From contig NZ_CAMLMK010000067.1 in assembly GCF_946481155.1 (NCBI RefSeq), forward strand, positions 1 through 15,950: a stretch of DNA of 15,950 nt, given 5' to 3'. Origin of the DNA: an uncultured Flavobacterium sp. GTDB taxonomy: Bacteria > Bacteroidota > Bacteroidia > Flavobacteriales > Flavobacteriaceae. This document shows, piece by piece, positions 14,320 to 15,950 of the stretch. A program made the translations under genes and the position numbers. Within the stretch, counting starts at the first letter, position 1; every line of letters begins with the position of its first letter. The notes under the pieces were generated by a model. The model searched no databases and was not told where the DNA came from. It saw nothing but the letters and a program-made list of their open reading frames with translations.

Positions 14320-15950
14320 ATGCCAAAAGGAATTTACAATGTCCCGAAAGCGATTAACGAAACGGTTAAAACATACGCCCCCGGAACACCCGAAAGAGCC
14401 GCTGTAGCAGCAGCATTCAAGCAAATGTACAACAGTACGGTTGACGTACCTTTATATATCGGCGGAGAACAAATCCGTACCGGAAAAACCAAAAATATGA
14501 CACCTCCGTTCGACCACAAGCATGTGGTGGGACAATACCATGAAGCTGAACAATCGCATATTGAAAAAGCAATTGCAACGGCTTTGGAAGCAAAGAAAAA
14601 ATGGGCTTTAATGCCATGGGAACACAGAGCTTCGATTTTCTTAAAAGCAGCAGAACTTATAGCAGGACCTTACCGTGCGAAAATCAACGCGGCAACTATG
14701 ATTGCTCAGGCTAAAACGGTTCATCAGGCAGAAATCGATTCGGCATGCGAGCTTATTGACTTTTTACGTTTCAACGTAGAATTCATGACACAGATTTATG
14801 CAGAACAACCAATCTCTTCCGAAGGCATCTGGAACAGAATGGAACACCGCCCGTTAGAGGGATTCGTGTATGCCATCACTCCATTCAACTTTACCGCGAT
14901 TGCTGGAAACTTGCCTGCCGCTCCGGCATTAATGGGGAATGTTGTAATCTGGAAACCGGCTGCGACTCAGGTATATTCTGCGAATGTTATCATGGAAGTA
15001 TTCATAGAAGCAGGTCTTCCTGCCGGAGTAATTAACATGATTACCGGAAATTCAGGAATGATTTCAGATACTTTATTAGCAAGTCCTGATTTTGCAGGGA
15101 TTCACTTTACAGGATCAACAGGCGTTTTCAATGATATGTGGGCAAAAATCGGTCAGAATATCAGCACTTATAAAACCTACCCAAGAATCGTAGGGGAAAC
15201 AGGCGGAAAAGATTTCGTTGTAGCGCATCCTTCTTCGATTCCGGCTCAGGTAGCTACTGCTTTATCGAGAGGTGCTTTCGAATACCAGGGTCAGAAATGT
15301 TCTGCCGCTTCAAGAGCTTATATCCCGGCTTCAATATGGCCAGAGGTAAAAGAATTATTGTTAGCCGATTTGGCTTCCATGAAAATGGGATCTCCTGCTG
15401 ACATGACAAACTATGTTTCTTCAGTAATTTCAGAACAATCTTTCGACAAATTAGCAGGATTCATTGATCAGGCTAAGAAGGATGCAGATGCGGAGATCAT
15501 TGCCGGTGGTACTTATGACAAATCTGTCGGATACTTTATTGCACCAACCGTTATCTTAACTACGAATCCTAAATACAACACGATGTGTACCGAATTATTC
15601 GGACCGGTATTGACAATCTATGTTTACGAGGATGCAAAATGGACAGAAACATTGGCTTTAGTTGACGGAACTTCAAGCTATGCCTTGACAGGAGCTATCT
15701 TCAGCCAGGATCGTTATGCGATTGTGGAAGCTACAAAAGCGTTGGAAAACGCAGCCGGAAACTTCTATATCAACGACAAACCTACGGGAGCGGTTGTGGG
15801 CCAGCAGCCATTTGGTGGTGCAAGAGCATCAGGAACAAATGACAAAGCAGGTTCCGTACTGAACTTATTGCGTTGGGTTTCTCCAAGAACCATCAAGGAA
15901 ACTTTTGTGACTCCGACGGATTACCGTTATGCCTTCTTAAACGAAGAATA
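14320..15950 (+). CDS. pruA: L-glutamate gamma-semialdehyde (P5C) dehydrogenase
   Basis: This NAD+-dependent enzyme oxidises L-glutamate gamma-semialdehyde to glutamate, the second step of proline catabolism. The 543 codons encode an aldehyde dehydrogenase-fold protein resembling the stand-alone, mitochondrial-type P5C dehydrogenase; no proline dehydrogenase domain is fused. Visible signatures are YAITPFNFTAIAGNLPAAPA and NVVIWKPA in the cofactor domain, FTGSTGVF, general base Glu293 in VGETGGKDFVV, and catalytic Cys327 in YQGQKCSAASRAY. The 34-residue Glu-Cys spacing agrees with the family. ELFGPVLTIYVY, FYINDKPTGAVVGQQPFGG and ARASGTNDKAG follow. It begins MPKGIYNVPKAINE. The window ends on TA after codon 543, so only the last base of a stop codon is missing and the protein is complete. 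The preceding 105-base gap suggests its own promoter. Confidence 0.96.
   Translation, partial: MPKGIYNVPKAINETVKTYAPGTPERAAVAAAFKQMYNSTVDVPLYIGGEQIRTGKTKNMTPPFDHKHVVGQYHEAEQSHIEKAIATALEAKKKWALMPWEHRASIFLKAAELIAGPYRAKINAATMIAQAKTVHQAEIDSACELIDFLRFNVEFMTQIYAEQPISSEGIWNRMEHRPLEGFVYAITPFNFTAIAGNLPAAPALMGNVVIWKPAATQVYSANVIMEVFIEAGLPAGVINMITGNSGMISDTLLASPDFAGIHFTGSTGVFNDMWAKIGQNISTYKTYPRIVGETGGKDFVVAHPSSIPAQVATALSRGAFEYQGQKCSAASRAYIPASIWPEVKELLLADLASMKMGSPADMTNYVSSVISEQSFDKLAGFIDQAKKDADAEIIAGGTYDKSVGYFIAPTVILTTNPKYNTMCTELFGPVLTIYVYEDAKWTETLALVDGTSSYALTGAIFSQDRYAIVEATKALENAAGNFYINDKPTGAVVGQQPFGGARASGTNDKAGSVLNLLRWVSPRTIKETFVTPTDYRYAFLNEE

Noticed and set aside
1..15950. Undescribed defence, mobile or CRISPR system
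   Set aside because: No transposase, integrase, nuclease, helicase, direct-repeat array, tRNA or att-like repeat was seen. The gene content is ordinary flavobacterial chromosome.

Overview
The window reads as an ordinary stretch of chromosome from a flavobacterium-like member of the Bacteroidota. The evidence is AT-rich DNA, starts preceded by A-rich tracts rather than Shine-Dalgarno sequences, several TAnnTTTG-type -7 promoter elements, a type IX secretion (T9SS) type B cargo protein, a T9SS plug protein and a DUF5916 protein. I see no mobile element, CRISPR array, rRNA, tRNA, phage gene or defence island. All reading frames look intact apart from the two cut by the window edges.

Layout. 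(1) 1-2262: two unrelated-subfamily L,D-transpeptidases face each other tail to tail with overlapping 3' ends. One is a YcbB-like lipoprotein with a peptidoglycan-binding domain, cut at its 5' end. The other is a YkuD_2-type exported enzyme on the minus strand. (2) 2470-6953: a tight plus-strand operon of a DUF5916 outer-membrane-type protein, gpmI (glycolytic phosphoglycerate mutase) and a thioredoxin-like lipoprotein with a single active-site Cys. The gaps are 4 and 1 bases, and a plausible hairpin terminator follows. (3) 7138-10746: a 1202-residue T9SS cargo with Ig-like domains, five Cys-bracketed repeats and a C-terminal gliding-motility/type B sorting domain. (4) 10846-12434: map (methionine aminopeptidase) translationally coupled to a class I methyltransferase-like protein with unusual motif features. 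(5) 12504-13754: T9SS plug protein (DUF5103). (6) 13828-14214: apaG. (7) 14320-15950: pruA (glutamate semialdehyde/P5C dehydrogenase), complete except for the last base of its stop codon.

How the genes fit together. The cell-envelope theme is strong: two peptidoglycan-remodelling enzymes, a predicted outer-membrane protein, a lipoprotein, a T9SS substrate and a T9SS translocon component. These are interspersed with housekeeping genes (gpmI, map, apaG, pruA). No intergenic gap exceeds about 210 bases.

I did not find a convincing undescribed multi-gene system. The observations most worth a second look are the methyltransferase with apparently lost Zn-ribbon cysteines and a non-canonical SAM loop, the coupling of gpmI to envelope genes, the Cys-paired repeats in the T9SS cargo, and overlapping hairpins around the methyltransferase stop codon.
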